DNA from: Deltaproteobacteria bacterium | GTDB taxonomy: Bacteria; Desulfobacterota; Binatia; UBA9968; JAJDTQ01 | DNA: 62,385 nucleotides | Assembly: GCA_026712905.1 (NCBI GenBank) | Contig: JAPOPM010000100.1 | Span: forward strand, 1 to 62,385 | Direction: 5' to 3' | Part shown: positions 33,822-42,257 of the stretch, piece by piece | Layout of the letters: each line of letters starts with the position of its first letter | Numbering within the stretch: the first letter of the stretch is position 1 | Position numbers and translations under genes: made by a program | Notes under the pieces: model-generated | The model's database searches: none | What the model saw: the letters and a program-made list of their open reading frames with translations, nothing else | Told to the model about the DNA's origin: nothing

Positions 33822-34913
33822 ATGGGCAAGCAGTTCTTCGAGTTCATGACGCACTGGGATTCGCCCCGGCCCATCTGGTTCAAGCGGGACGAGGACGAGC
33901 TGATCGGCACGCAACGGAGCGGCGGCCGCCCCATGCCGCGCATCAAGCCGTTCGACCTGGTGAAGGGGGCCACGAACCGGCCGGGCGTGAAGCCGCCGGT
34001 GCTGTGGCACGGGCAGGACGGCATCATCGAAGCCCATGTGCTGGACGGGCCGGAGCCCGTCTTCCACCGCCCGGCGGACTACGACGTGCTCGTGTTCCAG
34101 TTCACGGGCAACGCCGCGGCGGAGACGGAGTTCGGCGAGTACCAGATATCGCCAGGGCGCTCGATGCACGTACCGGCCGGAGTGTCGTACCGGATGATCG
34201 GGGCGCCGGGTTGCCGCCAACTGGTGGTCAAGGTGCACAAGCCCGTGCGTACGACCCTCGACCCCGAGAACCCGCTGACGCGGACGGACTTCCACGTCCG
34301 CGCGGCCGGCGAGCCGCCTGAACTCCAGACCGTCGCCATCCCGCCGCGCACGGGCCGTATCCTCGAAGTCACGGATTTCTGGGACCCGGCGCTGGAGCCC
34401 ATCGTCATCGAGCGCGACCACGCCAGCCTCGTGGGCTGCGTCACCTTCGAGCGCGGCAAGAGCCGGGAGGTGACGGTGATGCGCGTGTTCGACTACTTCA
34501 CCGGAATGACCGGCAAGGGCGGCGGGCCGGGCCCGCAGCAGTACGAGAGCGAGGACTTTCGCACGGACACCTACAACACCATAGGACAGCAGAACGGCTT
34601 CCACCGGGGCATGGACGATGACGAGATCTGGTTCCAGTTTCGCGGGCACGCCACCAACGACACCGAATGGGGCGTGCACGAGCTGGATCCCGGCGAGATG
34701 GGCTACGTGCCCCGGGGCATCGCCCATCGCATCACCGGCGGCGAGGGCTTCCTCCGCTACGTCTTCTATTTCCGCCACCCGATGCACCCCCAGGCGGACT
34801 CCTCCGGCCCACAAGCGGGCACGGCGTTCGAGGTGGAGGCGGTCTCCTTCGAGGAGTTGCCCGCGCTGGCCGAGGCCAAGGCCCGGGAGGCGGCGAACCC
34901 GAGGCGCGGTTGA
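33822..34913 (+). CDS. Double-cupin protein (bicupin), homologue of the gene at 42258
   Basis: 363 residues with two beta-barrel halves: 'DYDVLVFQFTGNAAAETEFGEYQISPGRSMHVPAGVSYRM' in the first (about 85-125) and 'DDDEIWFQFRGHATNDTEWGVHELDPGEMGYVPRGIAHRI' in the second (about 268-306). The phrase 'PGxxxxVPxGxxHR' is the cupin 2 motif. Classical HxH of cupin motif 1 is not evident, so the metal site may be unusual or absent. The overall design resembles homogentisate-dioxygenase-like bicupins. Part of the catabolic block between the ABC ATPase and the binding protein. Confidence 0.8.
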   Translation: MGKQFFEFMTHWDSPRPIWFKRDEDELIGTQRSGGRPMPRIKPFDLVKGATNRPGVKPPVLWHGQDGIIEAHVLDGPEPVFHRPADYDVLVFQFTGNAAAETEFGEYQISPGRSMHVPAGVSYRMIGAPGCRQLVVKVHKPVRTTLDPENPLTRTDFHVRAAGEPPELQTVAIPPRTGRILEVTDFWDPALEPIVIERDHASLVGCVTFERGKSREVTVMRVFDYFTGMTGKGGGPGPQQYESEDFRTDTYNTIGQQNGFHRGMDDDEIWFQFRGHATNDTEWGVHELDPGEMGYVPRGIAHRITGGEGFLRYVFYFRHPMHPQADSSGPQAGTAFEVEAVSFEELPALAEAKAREAANPRRG

Positions 34914-34921
34914 TATCCCGG

Positions 34922-34949
34922 TTGACACGGACTTCGAGGGGCCTATAAT
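34922..34949 (+). promoter_or_regulatory. Consensus sigma-70 promoter
   Basis: TTGACA at 34922-34927 and TATAAT at 34944-34949, both perfect matches, are separated by 16 bases. It is the best promoter in the window and would start transcription near 34956, giving a leader of about 100 bases before the creatinase-fold gene at 35057. Confidence 0.8.
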
Positions 34950-34963
34950 CCGCTGTTGCCGTT

Positions 34964-35022
34964 GTTCCCGAACCCTTTGAAGGGCTCGGAACAGGCATCG
35001 CGCGCGCCGTCGAAGGGCGCGC
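34964..35022 (+). promoter_or_regulatory. Two hairpins in the 5' leader of the creatinase-fold gene
   Basis: Hairpin 1 (34964-34992) pairs GTTCC…CCCTT with AAGGG…GGAAC, with bulges. Hairpin 2 (35002-35022) is a perfect GCGCGCC/GGCGCGC stem with a seven-base loop. Both lie just downstream of the consensus promoter, before the start at 35057, with no T-run after either. They could regulate translation or stability. Confidence 0.45.
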
Positions 35023-35056
35023 TCCAATAATCTCCGCGCAGCGAAAGAACGAAACC

Positions 35057-36253
35057 ATGGCCGAAACCGAACTGATTCCTTTTCTCTCCCTTGCCGAACG
35101 CGACCGCCGGCACAATCTCGTGCGCGCAAAGATGGCCGAGGCGGGGCTGGACGTGCTGCTGCTGCCGGCCAACACCAGCCGCTGGGAGCAGGTCATGGCG
35201 GACTCCCGCTACGTGACGGGCATCGGCGGGTTCGCCACGGAGGTGTTCACGGTCTTTCCGGCCGAGGGGCCGTTGACCGCGTACGTGTTCAATCGCGCCA
35301 ACTGGTGGAAGCGGGTGCAGAACTGGGTCGAGGACGTGCGCGACGGACGCAACCGCTGGGCCGAGGACGCGGTGGCACGGCTGCGGGAGCTGGGCTTCAA
35401 GAAGGGCCGCCTGGGCATTTCCGGACTCTCGGGCTTGATCCGCACCCCGGACGGCATCGTCGCCCACACCACGGTGGAGGCGCTGCGGCAGGCGTTTCCC
35501 GAGGCCGAGTTGATGAACGCCACGAGCGTCATGCAGGAAGTGCGCGCCATCAAGAGCGCCGAGGAAATCGGCTGCATGGAGCGCTCCATGGAGATCATCG
35601 AGCGCATGATCGAAGCCATGAGCGAAGGGGCGCGGGAAGGCGTGTCCGAGAAGGAGCTCTACGCGGACATGGCCCACGTGATGCTGCGCAACGGCGGCGA
35701 GCTGCCGACCCTCTTCTTCCTGGGCTCGGGCCCCGGCGAAAACCAGAGCTCCTTCGTCCCGACGAACCGCGTCATCCGGCGCGGCGACCGCATCGTCAAC
35801 GAGATCGAGGCCAAGTACGCCGGCTACGCCGCGCAGGCCGTGCGCCCCATGCTGCTGGGTGAACCCGACGCGACGTTCCGCGAGCTGATGGACATCTCGT
35901 GCGCGTGCTTCCACGCGATCCTCGGCGCCATGAAACCCGGGGTCACGTTCGGGACGCTGTTCGACACGTACATGAAGACGGTGGAGGAACACGGCGACGG
36001 CAGGTACATGTGGAGCCACCCCATGATGCACGCCCGCGGCCTGGGGGACGACGGACCCGCGCTCATGGGCGACGCCGACGTGGAGCGGTTCCAGAAGATC
36101 CAGCTCGCCGCCGGCATGGTGTTCATCCTGAAGCCGCGCATCCGCATGGCCGAAGGCAAGGACCACACGAGCATCGGCGACACCGTGCTGGTAACCGAGG
36201 ACGGCGCCCGCCGGCTGGGGTCCAGCAAGCTCGATCTGATCACGGTGTCCTAG
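35057..36253 (+). CDS. M24/creatinase-fold protein, metal ligands replaced
   Basis: 398 residues with the same two-domain layout as the gene at 3150. The Asp positions of the metal site read 'RIVNEIEAKYAGYAAQAVRP' (about 235-255): the first Asp is Glu or Asn and the second is Gln. The final 'GMxFxIEP' Glu is Lys in 'GMVFILKPRIR'. A metal-independent creatinase-like hydrolase is therefore more likely than an aminopeptidase. It has the best promoter in the window. Together with the LLM, cyclodeaminase and cupin genes nearby it suggests catabolism of an imported nitrogen compound (inference). Confidence 0.85.
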   Translation: MAETELIPFLSLAERDRRHNLVRAKMAEAGLDVLLLPANTSRWEQVMADSRYVTGIGGFATEVFTVFPAEGPLTAYVFNRANWWKRVQNWVEDVRDGRNRWAEDAVARLRELGFKKGRLGISGLSGLIRTPDGIVAHTTVEALRQAFPEAELMNATSVMQEVRAIKSAEEIGCMERSMEIIERMIEAMSEGAREGVSEKELYADMAHVMLRNGGELPTLFFLGSGPGENQSSFVPTNRVIRRGDRIVNEIEAKYAGYAAQAVRPMLLGEPDATFRELMDISCACFHAILGAMKPGVTFGTLFDTYMKTVEEHGDGRYMWSHPMMHARGLGDDGPALMGDADVERFQKIQLAAGMVFILKPRIRMAEGKDHTSIGDTVLVTEDGARRLGSSKLDLITVS

Positions 36254-36258
36254 TGTCG

Positions 36259-36382
36259 TGTCCCGTATTCGTCATTCCCGCGCAAGCGGGAATCCAGGAG
36301 GGGTCAGGCGGGGAAACGCGGCTGCAGTACCCCGCCACCACCCCTGGATTCCCGCTTGCGCGGGAATGACGAATACGGGACA
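36259..36382. repeat. 124-bp palindromic element, family A copy 2, with family B tips
   Basis: Perfect 40-base terminal inverted repeats begin with TGTCCCGTATTCGTCATTCC. The outer part matches the tips of family B (33596, 43451) and the inner part matches family A (22697, 52328), so it looks like an A-type unit carrying B-type ends. It begins six bases after the stop of the creatinase-fold gene and could also act as its terminator hairpin. Confidence 0.85.
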
Positions 36383-36413
36383 TGGTGACCTGTAACGGCA
36401 ACCCACGAGTCTC

Positions 36414-37361
36414 ATGGAATTCGGCCTGCTGCTGCACACGCGCGATCTCATCCGGAACGACGGTCCGGCCTCCTTCGACACGCTCTGGGAACAGGCCGAG
36501 CAGGCCGAGGAAGCGGGATACGACCACATCTGGCTGGGGGACAGCGTCACGATCCTCAACCGCGCGCGGGGCGACGCCCTCACCACCATGGCCGCCCTGG
36601 CGTGCAAGACCGAGCGCATACGGCTCGGCGCCGTGCCCTTCCTCGGCGCGTTGCGCAACCCCGTGCTCCTCGCCCATACCGTGGCCACGGTGGACGTCAT
36701 CTCCCAGGGTCGCGTGATCCTGGCCGTCAGCGTGGGGCCGATGCGCGACTACATCCAGCGTCAGTTCGTGGCGTGCGGCGTGCCCGCGGGCGAGAAGGCG
36801 GGCCGTCTGAGCGAGACCATCACGCTCATGCGGCGGCTCTGGACCGAGGAGTCCTTCGCCTACGAGGGCAAGTACTTCCGCTTCGAGGAAATCGGTGTTT
36901 TGCCCAAGCCGGTGCAACAGCCAGGCATCCCCATCTGGATCGCGGCCGACCGGAACGACGCCGGTTTCAAGCGCGTGGGCAGGCTCGGCGACGGCTGGGT
37001 AACCCTGGTCTCGTCGCTGGACGATTTCCGCGAGAACCGCGGCAAGATCGAGCGATACGCCGGCGCCTGCGGCCGGCCCGGCGCCGTGGGCGCGTCCGCC
37101 CTTTACGCGACGCTGCGCATGGACCGGAACGGCGAGGCCGCCCGTAGCGACGGCTGGGCCTGGATGGAGGCCTTCTTCCGCCAGCCCAAGGCCAGGCTCG
37201 AGTACCACTTGACCATCTTCGGAACACCGGACGAGTGCGCCGAGCGGCTGCGGGGATACGCGCGCTGCGGCCTCACCGCGCTGATCATCCGCATCGCGTC
37301 CGACGATCCGGCGGAACAGACCCGGCTGATCTTCGAGGAACTGAGCCCGCGGCTCGCGTGA
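36414..37361 (+). CDS. LLM-class flavin-dependent oxidoreductase
   Basis: 315 residues. 'MEFGLLLHTRDLIRNDGP', 'AEEAGYDHIWLGDSVTIL', 'TERIRLGAVPFLGALRNPVLLAHTVATVDVIS' and 'GRVILAVSVGPMRDY' identify the luciferase-like barrel; 'FGTPDECAERLRGYARCGLTALII' near the C-terminus is the usual closing helix-strand. Fourth member of this family in the window. It is followed by the cyclodeaminase gene, 53 bases apart. Confidence 0.9.
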   Translation: MEFGLLLHTRDLIRNDGPASFDTLWEQAEQAEEAGYDHIWLGDSVTILNRARGDALTTMAALACKTERIRLGAVPFLGALRNPVLLAHTVATVDVISQGRVILAVSVGPMRDYIQRQFVACGVPAGEKAGRLSETITLMRRLWTEESFAYEGKYFRFEEIGVLPKPVQQPGIPIWIAADRNDAGFKRVGRLGDGWVTLVSSLDDFRENRGKIERYAGACGRPGAVGASALYATLRMDRNGEAARSDGWAWMEAFFRQPKARLEYHLTIFGTPDECAERLRGYARCGLTALIIRIASDDPAEQTRLIFEELSPRLA

Positions 37362-37414
37362 AGGAAGATGGTGAGCGCATTGGCGGTGCAAGGCATTGGA
37401 GGCAGCGCCATCTC

Positions 37415-38356
37415 ATGACCGTCCTGCTCAGAAGCTCCGAGGTGGAAGACCTCATCGACCTGAAGACCGCCATGGCGGTGCTTGAGGAGACCTACGTCGG
37501 TCAGGCCAACGGGCAGGTCAGGGCCATCCCGCCGCTACGGCTCATGGACCGCGGCATTCGGATGGTGGCGGGCGGCCTCGACGGGCCCGACCGGGTGGGG
37601 GTCCGTTTGAGTCCCACGGGCGGAGACGCCGTGGCGCTGCTCTACGAGATGAGCTCGGGGCGGCTGCTCTCGCTCATGAACTACCCTTTCAGCGAACTCC
37701 GCATCGCCGCCACCGTGGGCCTGGCGCTGGACCGCCTCGCTCCGCCGGACAGCAAGTCGGCCGCGCTCATCGGCAGCGGGCGGCTCGCCCCTTCCCTGCT
37801 CCAGGCGGCCGCGGGACTGCGACCCATCGAGCGCGTGCGCGTTTACAGCCGCGGCGCGGAGCGGCGGGAGACATTCGCGCGTCAGGCTTCGAGCGACTTC
37901 GGCCTGGACGTGACGGCGGTCTCCGACCCTGGGGAGGCTCTCGCCGGGGCGGACTTCGTGCTCGTAAGCACCAACTCCCCGGAGCCGGCCCTGCGCGGCG
38001 CGTGGCTGCGGCCGGGACAACCCGTCTTCGGTTGCGGCCGTCCCAACGAATTCGACGACGATACCTATCTCAGGGCGGCGCTGATCGTGGTGTCGAGCAA
38101 AGCCCATGAGCTGGGCTACTACGACACCCGGCTCGACCAGCCGCTCATCCGGCTTTCGCGTGAGGAACGGATCGCCTGGGACGACGTCATGGAACTGGGT
38201 CAACTGGTGACCCTTGAAGGTCCGCCGCCGGGCCTGGACGGCGGCATCGCGGTTTTCAGGGAGTCCCAGGGAGGATACAGTGACGTGGCGTTGGCGAGCT
38301 TCGCCTACGAAGAAGCCGTGCGTCGAGGCCGCGGGCAGAACATCGTGCTGGACTGA
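37415..38356 (+). CDS. Ornithine cyclodeaminase / mu-crystallin family protein
   Basis: 313 residues. 'MTVLLRSSEVEDLIDLKTAMAVLEETYV' is the family N-terminus and 'SAALIGSGRLAPSLLQAAAGLRPIERVRVYSR' is the Rossmann NAD-binding part, with 'ADFVLVSTNSPEPALRGAWLRPG' following. Members interconvert or reduce cyclic amino acids and imines (ornithine cyclodeaminase, alanine dehydrogenase, ketimine reductase). The Gly-rich loop reads GSGRLA rather than GxGxQ/A. Start at the ATG after GGAGG. Confidence 0.88.
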   Translation: MTVLLRSSEVEDLIDLKTAMAVLEETYVGQANGQVRAIPPLRLMDRGIRMVAGGLDGPDRVGVRLSPTGGDAVALLYEMSSGRLLSLMNYPFSELRIAATVGLALDRLAPPDSKSAALIGSGRLAPSLLQAAAGLRPIERVRVYSRGAERRETFARQASSDFGLDVTAVSDPGEALAGADFVLVSTNSPEPALRGAWLRPGQPVFGCGRPNEFDDDTYLRAALIVVSSKAHELGYYDTRLDQPLIRLSREERIAWDDVMELGQLVTLEGPPPGLDGGIAVFRESQGGYSDVALASFAYEEAVRRGRGQNIVLD

Positions 38357-38417
38357 ACTTACGGCGGCCATCCCCCGGAAAACGGGGGGCTTGGCTTGGC
38401 CCAAAAAGGAGGAACCC

Positions 38418-39542
38418 ATGAAGAACTTGCGTCAGGGAACCATGAGGGCATTGCCCGTCGCGGCGCTGCTTTGCCTTGTCATGGCGGCAGGCTCCGGCCC
38501 GGCCGCCGCGGCCGACCGGACGGCCGCGCTCGACGAATTGATCAAGGCCGCCAAGGCCGAAGGCGGGACGCTCATTGCCCATGCCATCATCGACGATGTC
38601 CGAGCGAGGAAGGAAGCCGTCGCGGCGATGAAGAAGATGTACGGCGTCGACGTGAAGTGGGAATACGTCGACTTCCCCAACCAGAACCGCTTCGCGGCCC
38701 GGCTGATGAAAGAAGCCAAGGCCGGCCGGCAACCCTCGACGGACGTGTTCAACGGCACCCAGTCCACGATCCCACGCCTTCTCAAGGCCAACATGCTGGC
38801 GGAGGTCAAGAACTGGCGGGAGCTTTATCCGCGCCTGCCCGAAAATGCCATCGTGCCCGGGGGCGGGGCCATTCCCGAGCACACGCGCATCGGCGGTTTC
38901 GCCTACAACTCGCGGCTGGTGCCCAAGGACAAGGTGCCCAACAAGCTGGAAGACCTGCTGGATCCTTTCTGGAAGGGCAAGCTGGCGTCCACCACCTACG
39001 CCGCGGTGTGGGACCGCGCCAGCGTGAGCGAGCAGGGCACCTTCGACGAGGAAAAGGCGGCGCGCATCCGCGGCCTGCTGTCGGAGATGGTCAAGAAGGG
39101 ACACATCGTCGGTCTCATCGGCTGCGGCGACGAGAACCGCATCGCCAGCGGCGAGTTCGTCGGCTTGGCGATGATGTGCAGCGCCAACAACGTCTGGAAG
39201 GGTCAGGCCAAGGGCGCACCGCTGGAGATGGCCTACATCGAGGAAACCAGCAATCTGACCCACTCGTACATGGGGCTCCTGAAGCAGGCCAAGTATCCCA
39301 ACACGGCAAAGCTGTTCATGGTGTTCATGCAGACGCCCGAGGGACAGGCGCTCAACCGGAAGTGGGAACTGGCGGATACGAGCTTTTATCCCGAGAACAC
39401 CATGTACAAGATCGCCAAGGACCTGAAGGACCGGGGCGTGGCGCCGCCGTACATCAGCATCCCGACCTACATGAAGGTCAAGCCGACGGTGGAGAAGTGG
39501 AAGAGCGAGTACAAGAAAATCCTGGTGGGTCAGAAGAAGTAG
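38418..39542 (+). CDS. ABC transporter extracellular solute-binding protein (iron-type, FbpA/AfuA-like)
   Basis: 374 residues with a signal peptide ('ALPVAALLCLVMAAGSGPAAAA'). The mature part has 'LDELIKAAKAEGGTLIAHAIIDD', 'GGFAYNSRLVPKDKVPNKLEDLLDPFWKGKLAST' and 'LFMVFMQTPEGQALN', the pattern of class-II binding proteins in the Fe(III)/2-aminoethylphosphonate cluster. The ligand is not necessarily iron, since catabolic neighbours suggest an organic solute. AAAGGAGG precedes the ATG. It is separated from the permease gene by a perfect hairpin. Confidence 0.9.
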   Translation: MKNLRQGTMRALPVAALLCLVMAAGSGPAAAADRTAALDELIKAAKAEGGTLIAHAIIDDVRARKEAVAAMKKMYGVDVKWEYVDFPNQNRFAARLMKEAKAGRQPSTDVFNGTQSTIPRLLKANMLAEVKNWRELYPRLPENAIVPGGGAIPEHTRIGGFAYNSRLVPKDKVPNKLEDLLDPFWKGKLASTTYAAVWDRASVSEQGTFDEEKAARIRGLLSEMVKKGHIVGLIGCGDENRIASGEFVGLAMMCSANNVWKGQAKGAPLEMAYIEETSNLTHSYMGLLKQAKYPNTAKLFMVFMQTPEGQALNRKWELADTSFYPENTMYKIAKDLKDRGVAPPYISIPTYMKVKPTVEKWKSEYKKILVGQKK

Positions 39543-39576
39543 GCTGGGTCACATCCTGATTAGCGGGAATGACCGT

Positions 39577-39602
39577 ATCGCGGTGCGGCGGCGCACCGCG
39601 AT
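39577..39602 (+). terminator. Perfect 11-bp hairpin between binding-protein and permease genes
   Basis: ATCGCGGTGCG at 39577-39587 pairs exactly with CGCACCGCGAT at 39592-39602 around the loop GCGG, 12 bases before the GTG start of the permease. No T-run follows. Its position matches the hairpin in the TRAP operon at 14005 and suggests the same role in lowering permease expression. Confidence 0.7.
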
Positions 39603-39614
39603 GAGGCCAGCTTC

Positions 39615-41360
39615 GTGGACACGACCGTAACACTCGACAAACCCGCGGGCGCGCGCCTGGGGCGTTTCCTGGGCGCGCGCTTCGCGCTCATCGCGTTCAC
39701 CGGCGCGGTGCTGTCGGTGGTCCTCGTCCTGCTGGCGGTAATCCTGGACATCGCCTTCCAGGATCCGCTGGATTCCTCCGTCTATACCCTCAAGAACTTC
39801 AGCGACCTCTACCTGGACCCCTTCGTCTACGGGGCGCTGTACAACACGGCCATTTTCACCGCCGTGACGGTGTTCGTCGCCCTGGTCTTCGCCGTGCCCA
39901 TCGCGTGGCTCGCCGAGCGCACCGACCTTCCCGGGCGGAGCTTGGTGTTTCCTCTGATGACCGCCAGCGCCATCATCCCCGGCACCTTCGGCGCCCTGGG
40001 CTGGCTGTTCATGTTCCATCCGCGCATCGGCACGGTCAATCACTGGTTGATGGACCTGCTGCCGTTCATCGACTCCGCACCCATCAACATCGTTTCGGTG
40101 TCGGGCATGGGATTCATCTCGGGCCTGGGGCTCTCGTCGCTGGCGTTCATCATGCTGGCGGCCACGTTCCGCGCCATGGACCCGGCCCTGGAGGAAAGCG
40201 CGCAGATCCATGGCCTGAGCTTTCCTCAGCGCATCTGGCACGTGACGCTGCCTCTCATGTGGCCGGGCATTCTGGCGGCGGGCATCTATATCGGCACCAT
40301 CGGCCTCGCCTCCTTCGACGTCCCCGCCATCATCGGCATGGCGAATCGCATCTTCACCTTCAGCACGTTCGTCTTCAACGAGGCCGACCCGCAGGAAGGC
40401 CCGCCGAACTTCAGCATCGTCGGCGCCGCCAGCGTGCTGATGATCGTGGTGGGGCTGCTGCTGAGTTGGTGGTACCTGAAGGTGATCAGCCGTTCCCACC
40501 GCTACACGGTGGTCACCGGCAAGAGCTACCGTCCCAACATCGTCCCGCTGGGACGGTGGTGGATCGCGGGCTGGGTGTTCATCGGCATCAAGCTGGGCCT
40601 GGGCATCGTGTTCCCGTTCCTGGCCCTGGTGTGGGCTTCGCTGATGCCCTACTTCCAGCCGTTCTCCATGCAGGCGCTGGCCTTTGTGTCACTCGAGAAC
40701 TTCCGGCAGATCCCCTGGGACATCTTCTGGCTGGCCACCAAGAACACGGCCATCCTGACGCTGACCGTGCCCACGATCCTGATGTTCATCGGACTGGCGA
40801 TCTCCTGGGTGGTGATCCGCTCCGGGTTCCGCTACGCGTGGCTGGTGGACATGGTCGCGTTCCTGCCCCACGCAGTGCCCAACCTGATCTTCTCCGTGGC
40901 CATCCTGGTCATCGCGCTGTTCTGGATTCCGGAGTCCATCCCCTTCTACAACACCGTGTACATCATCCTGGTGGTCTTCGTGATCGCGCGCATCAGCTTC
41001 CCGACGCGGGTCTACAACAATGCCCTGCTGCAGATTCACAAGGAGCTGGACGAGGCCGCGTACGTCTCCGGACTCGGCCCGTTCGGCGTGTTGCGCAACA
41101 TCCTGGTGCCGCTGCTGGCGCCCGCGACGCTCTACGCCTGGATCTGGGTCGCGCTGCTATCGTACCGGGAGCTGACCCTGGCCGCCTTCCTGACCGCCAA
41201 GGACAATCCAACCCTGCCCACGCTGGTGTTGAGCTTCGTCAGCCGCGGCGAGTCCACCGTGGCGGCGGCCATCTCGCTGCTGCTGCTGGTCTTCATGGCG
41301 CCGCTGGTGATGCTGTACTTCTTCTTCGGCCGCCGCACTTTGCAACTGGGCGGGGCGTAA
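39615..41360 (+). CDS. Fused two-domain ABC transporter permease (iron-type, FbpB-like)
   Basis: 581 residues with about 12 membrane helices in two homologous halves. Each half holds the loop that contacts the ATPase: 'EESAQIHGLSFPQRIWHVTL' near residue 195 and 'DEAAYVSGLGPFGVLRNILV' near 478. This double-length design is typical of FbpB/AfuB-type permeases. The GTG start at 39615 is the first plausible one and leaves a normal cytoplasmic N-terminus. With the ATPase at 31374 and the binding protein before it, it makes a complete importer. Confidence 0.9.
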   Translation: MDTTVTLDKPAGARLGRFLGARFALIAFTGAVLSVVLVLLAVILDIAFQDPLDSSVYTLKNFSDLYLDPFVYGALYNTAIFTAVTVFVALVFAVPIAWLAERTDLPGRSLVFPLMTASAIIPGTFGALGWLFMFHPRIGTVNHWLMDLLPFIDSAPINIVSVSGMGFISGLGLSSLAFIMLAATFRAMDPALEESAQIHGLSFPQRIWHVTLPLMWPGILAAGIYIGTIGLASFDVPAIIGMANRIFTFSTFVFNEADPQEGPPNFSIVGAASVLMIVVGLLLSWWYLKVISRSHRYTVVTGKSYRPNIVPLGRWWIAGWVFIGIKLGLGIVFPFLALVWASLMPYFQPFSMQALAFVSLENFRQIPWDIFWLATKNTAILTLTVPTILMFIGLAISWVVIRSGFRYAWLVDMVAFLPHAVPNLIFSVAILVIALFWIPESIPFYNTVYIILVVFVIARISFPTRVYNNALLQIHKELDEAAYVSGLGPFGVLRNILVPLLAPATLYAWIWVALLSYRELTLAAFLTAKDNPTLPTLVLSFVSRGESTVAAAISLLLLVFMAPLVMLYFFFGRRTLQLGGA

Positions 41361-41366
41361 GGCCGC

Positions 41367-42230
41367 CTATCCGGCCTGCCCCACTTGTTCCGCGCGGCTG
41401 GTGTATTCCCGCGAGAGCGTCAGCGGGTTGCGGGTGTAGAGGATGATGCGTGTGGTGAGCATGTCGCCAATGTTCCGGTGCGAACAGCCGGGCGGGATCC
41501 ACAGCATGTCGCCGGTGTCGAGCATGAACTCGCCCTGGGTGGTGCGCGTGCCGCGCTGTCCGGTCAACTGGAATGCCACCTCGTCCTGATTGAAGCCCCG
41601 GTGGTAGATGCGCTGGGAGTCGGAGCGGACGGTCATCTCCACCATCAGGTCTTCGTTCTCGATGAGCTCGAAGTGCTGGCCGCCCGACAATCCCTCCTCC
41701 ACCTGCTCCAGAACTTCCGAAGGCTTGAGCAGCAGGCACTCCGCCGCGGTGGTGCGCTCGTCCTTGGCCGGGTAGCCCTTGGCCACGTGCAGGGGCTCGC
41801 GGGTGTACACCACGAGCCGAGTGCCGCCCCCGGGGTTGGCGCGCGCCACGCCCGGAGGGAGCGCCAGCACGTCTCCCTGGATCAGATCGAAGTCCCCTTT
41901 CGCGGTGGGCACGGTCCCGGAGCCGCCCACCTGGACGCACACCAAGTGCCGGTCACGCGCGGCCGCGGCGGGCTGAGTGGAGGCGCCGGTGACCAGCTCG
42001 ATGCTGACATCGTCATTGGACAGCACCGGAAGACATCGCTCTTCGCCGTTCTCCCCCGGAAGGGCCGTCGTCAACACGCTCAGGGGCTTCAGCAACAGAC
42101 ACGGGCGCTCGGACGTCTCGGTGCAGTTGATAACGTCCTTGTCCTCGTCGATCTCCTTCCACTCACGCTTGGGCTCGTGGCCGCCGAGGTTGCCGATAAA
42201 GGAATAGGTATTGATCTCCTTGATTGTCAT
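41367..42230 (-). CDS. Double-cupin protein
   Basis: 287 residues with two cupin halves: 'HLVCVQVGGSGTVPTAKGDFDLIQGDVLALPPGVARA' (about 94-130) and 'DEVAFQLTGQRGTRTTQGEFMLDTGDMLWIPPGCSHR' (about 215-251). The second half keeps 'GDMLWIPPGCSHR', the motif-2 pattern with its His. Motif 1 lacks the classical HxH in both halves. It is downstream of the bicupin gene at 42258 on the same strand (27 bases), so the two form a unit. It ends seven bases from the convergent permease stop. Confidence 0.8.
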   Translation of the reverse strand: MTIKEINTYSFIGNLGGHEPKREWKEIDEDKDVINCTETSERPCLLLKPLSVLTTALPGENGEERCLPVLSNDDVSIELVTGASTQPAAAARDRHLVCVQVGGSGTVPTAKGDFDLIQGDVLALPPGVARANPGGGTRLVVYTREPLHVAKGYPAKDERTTAAECLLLKPSEVLEQVEEGLSGGQHFELIENEDLMVEMTVRSDSQRIYHRGFNQDEVAFQLTGQRGTRTTQGEFMLDTGDMLWIPPGCSHRNIGDMLTTRIILYTRNPLTLSREYTSRAEQVGQAG

Positions 42231-42257
42231 GGCGTGTTCCTCCTTCGAGTCCGGCGT

